A stretch of 5,588 bases of DNA from Candidatus Dadabacteria bacterium. GTDB taxonomy: Bacteria; Desulfobacterota_D; UBA1144; Nemesobacterales; UBA2774. A model generated the notes under the pieces. The model did not search any database, was not told where the DNA came from, and saw nothing but the letters and a program-made list of their open reading frames with translations. Location: the NCBI GenBank assembly GCA_004356555.1, contig SMWY01000134.1, positions 1 through 5,588 of the forward strand, in the 5' to 3' direction. This document shows, one piece after another, positions 5,310-5,588 of the stretch. A program made the position numbers and the translations under genes. Each line of letters begins with the position of its first letter. The stretch's first letter is position 1.

Positions 5310-5315
5310 ATTATA
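5310..5315 (-). promoter_or_regulatory. -10 element of the secreted-protein/ModA-like operon
   Basis: A perfect TATAAT reads on the minus strand from 5315 to 5310 and would start RNA near 5303, giving a leader of about 49 nt before the GTG. No good -35 is found at the usual distance (the closest are AT-rich hexamers around 5332-5339). The promoter may therefore be weak or activator-dependent. I see no ModE-like operator that I can support. Confidence 0.4.
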
Positions 5316-5487
5316 ACCATAAATTATGATCAATATAGAATCCATAAAATATTATTATTCACAATGAGGTGGATGAAGAAATCCCAGAGATGCGTGCTCG
5401 ACCACTATAAGTAAAATAAGTGCAGCTCTTAGATAATCGAGATAAAAATACGTGAAGCCGAATTATTCATTTTAAGGACTAAGGCAA

Positions 5488-5588
5488 TTAATTATCCCCA
5501 GATACCTTCTTTGTATTGAGCTTAAAGTGCTTAACTATACCAAGCGGGTCATCGATCGTTGGTCCCTGTTCTTCGCATTTGTCTTTTG
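5488..5588 (-). CDS. C-terminal fragment of an unidentified protein entering from the right edge
   Basis: On the minus strand one frame is open from the window edge to a TAA at 5490-5488. It encodes 32 residues beginning K-D-K-C-E-E-Q and ending T-K-K-V-S-G-D-N. The other two minus-strand frames are stopped within this stretch. The composition (charged, with D-D-P-L-G-I-V-K-H-F in the middle) reads like a real C-terminus, but the fragment is too short to assign to a family. A 233-base gap with no recognised terminator separates it from the operon start, so it could be upstream on the same strand but separately transcribed. Confidence 0.4.
   Translation of the reverse strand, partial: KDKCEEQGPTIDDPLGIVKHFKLNTKKVSGDN

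Noticed and set aside
5364..5411. Very short plus-strand ORF (15 codons) starting ATG-AGG-TGG
   Set aside because: There is no proper ribosome site before the first ATG, the length is trivial, and there is no support beyond chance.

Overview
The window looks like ordinary chromosomal DNA of moderately AT-rich base composition from a diderm (Gram-negative-type) bacterium. Three consecutive products carry Sec signal peptides without a lipobox, including a soluble periplasmic binding protein, which suits a cell with a periplasm. I cannot name the lineage. A C-terminal tail of the Gly-Gly-Gly-Cys / hydrophobic / Arg-rich type points loosely to deltaproteobacterial or similar uncultivated phyla, but this is a weak guess. 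No rRNA, tRNA, CRISPR array, IS element or phage gene is visible.

Layout. (1) 2-328, plus strand: C-terminal half of a DUF1579-family protein running off the left edge. A strong intrinsic terminator follows at 443-478, preceded by a 17-bp AT palindrome and a possible promoter. (2) 576-1310, plus: class I SAM-dependent methyltransferase with its own promoter and a short leader. (3) 1465-2541, minus, convergent with the methyltransferase: a kinase-fold phosphotransferase (APH / ecdysteroid-kinase-like). Its promoter places +1 on the A of the ATG, so its mRNA is probably leaderless, and a perfect inverted repeat is centred on the -35 box. (4) 2660-3088, minus: a small SLOG/DUF2493 nucleotide-ligand-binding protein. 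(5) 3089-3454: a largely non-coding stretch whose last part (3296-3454, plus) is a start-less open frame ending in a protein-sorting-type C-terminal tail, probably a gene remnant. (6) 5254 down to 3455, minus: a three-gene operon made of a secreted protein of unknown function, a ModA-like molybdate-type binding protein, and a diverged paralogue of the first protein. The last two genes overlap by four bases (ATGA). (7) 5488-5588, minus: the apparent C-terminal end of a gene entering from the right edge.

How the genes fit together. The only clear functional unit is the operon in (6), in which two paralogous periplasmic proteins flank an orphan oxyanion-type binding protein with no ABC permease or ATPase gene next to it. 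The methyltransferase, phosphotransferase and SLOG genes appear to be separately promoted housekeeping or accessory genes with no evident shared pathway. I do not see a convincing new defence or mobile system. The points most worth checking are the paralogue-ModA-paralogue cassette, the orphan sorting-signal tail, and the leaderless promoter with its possible operator.
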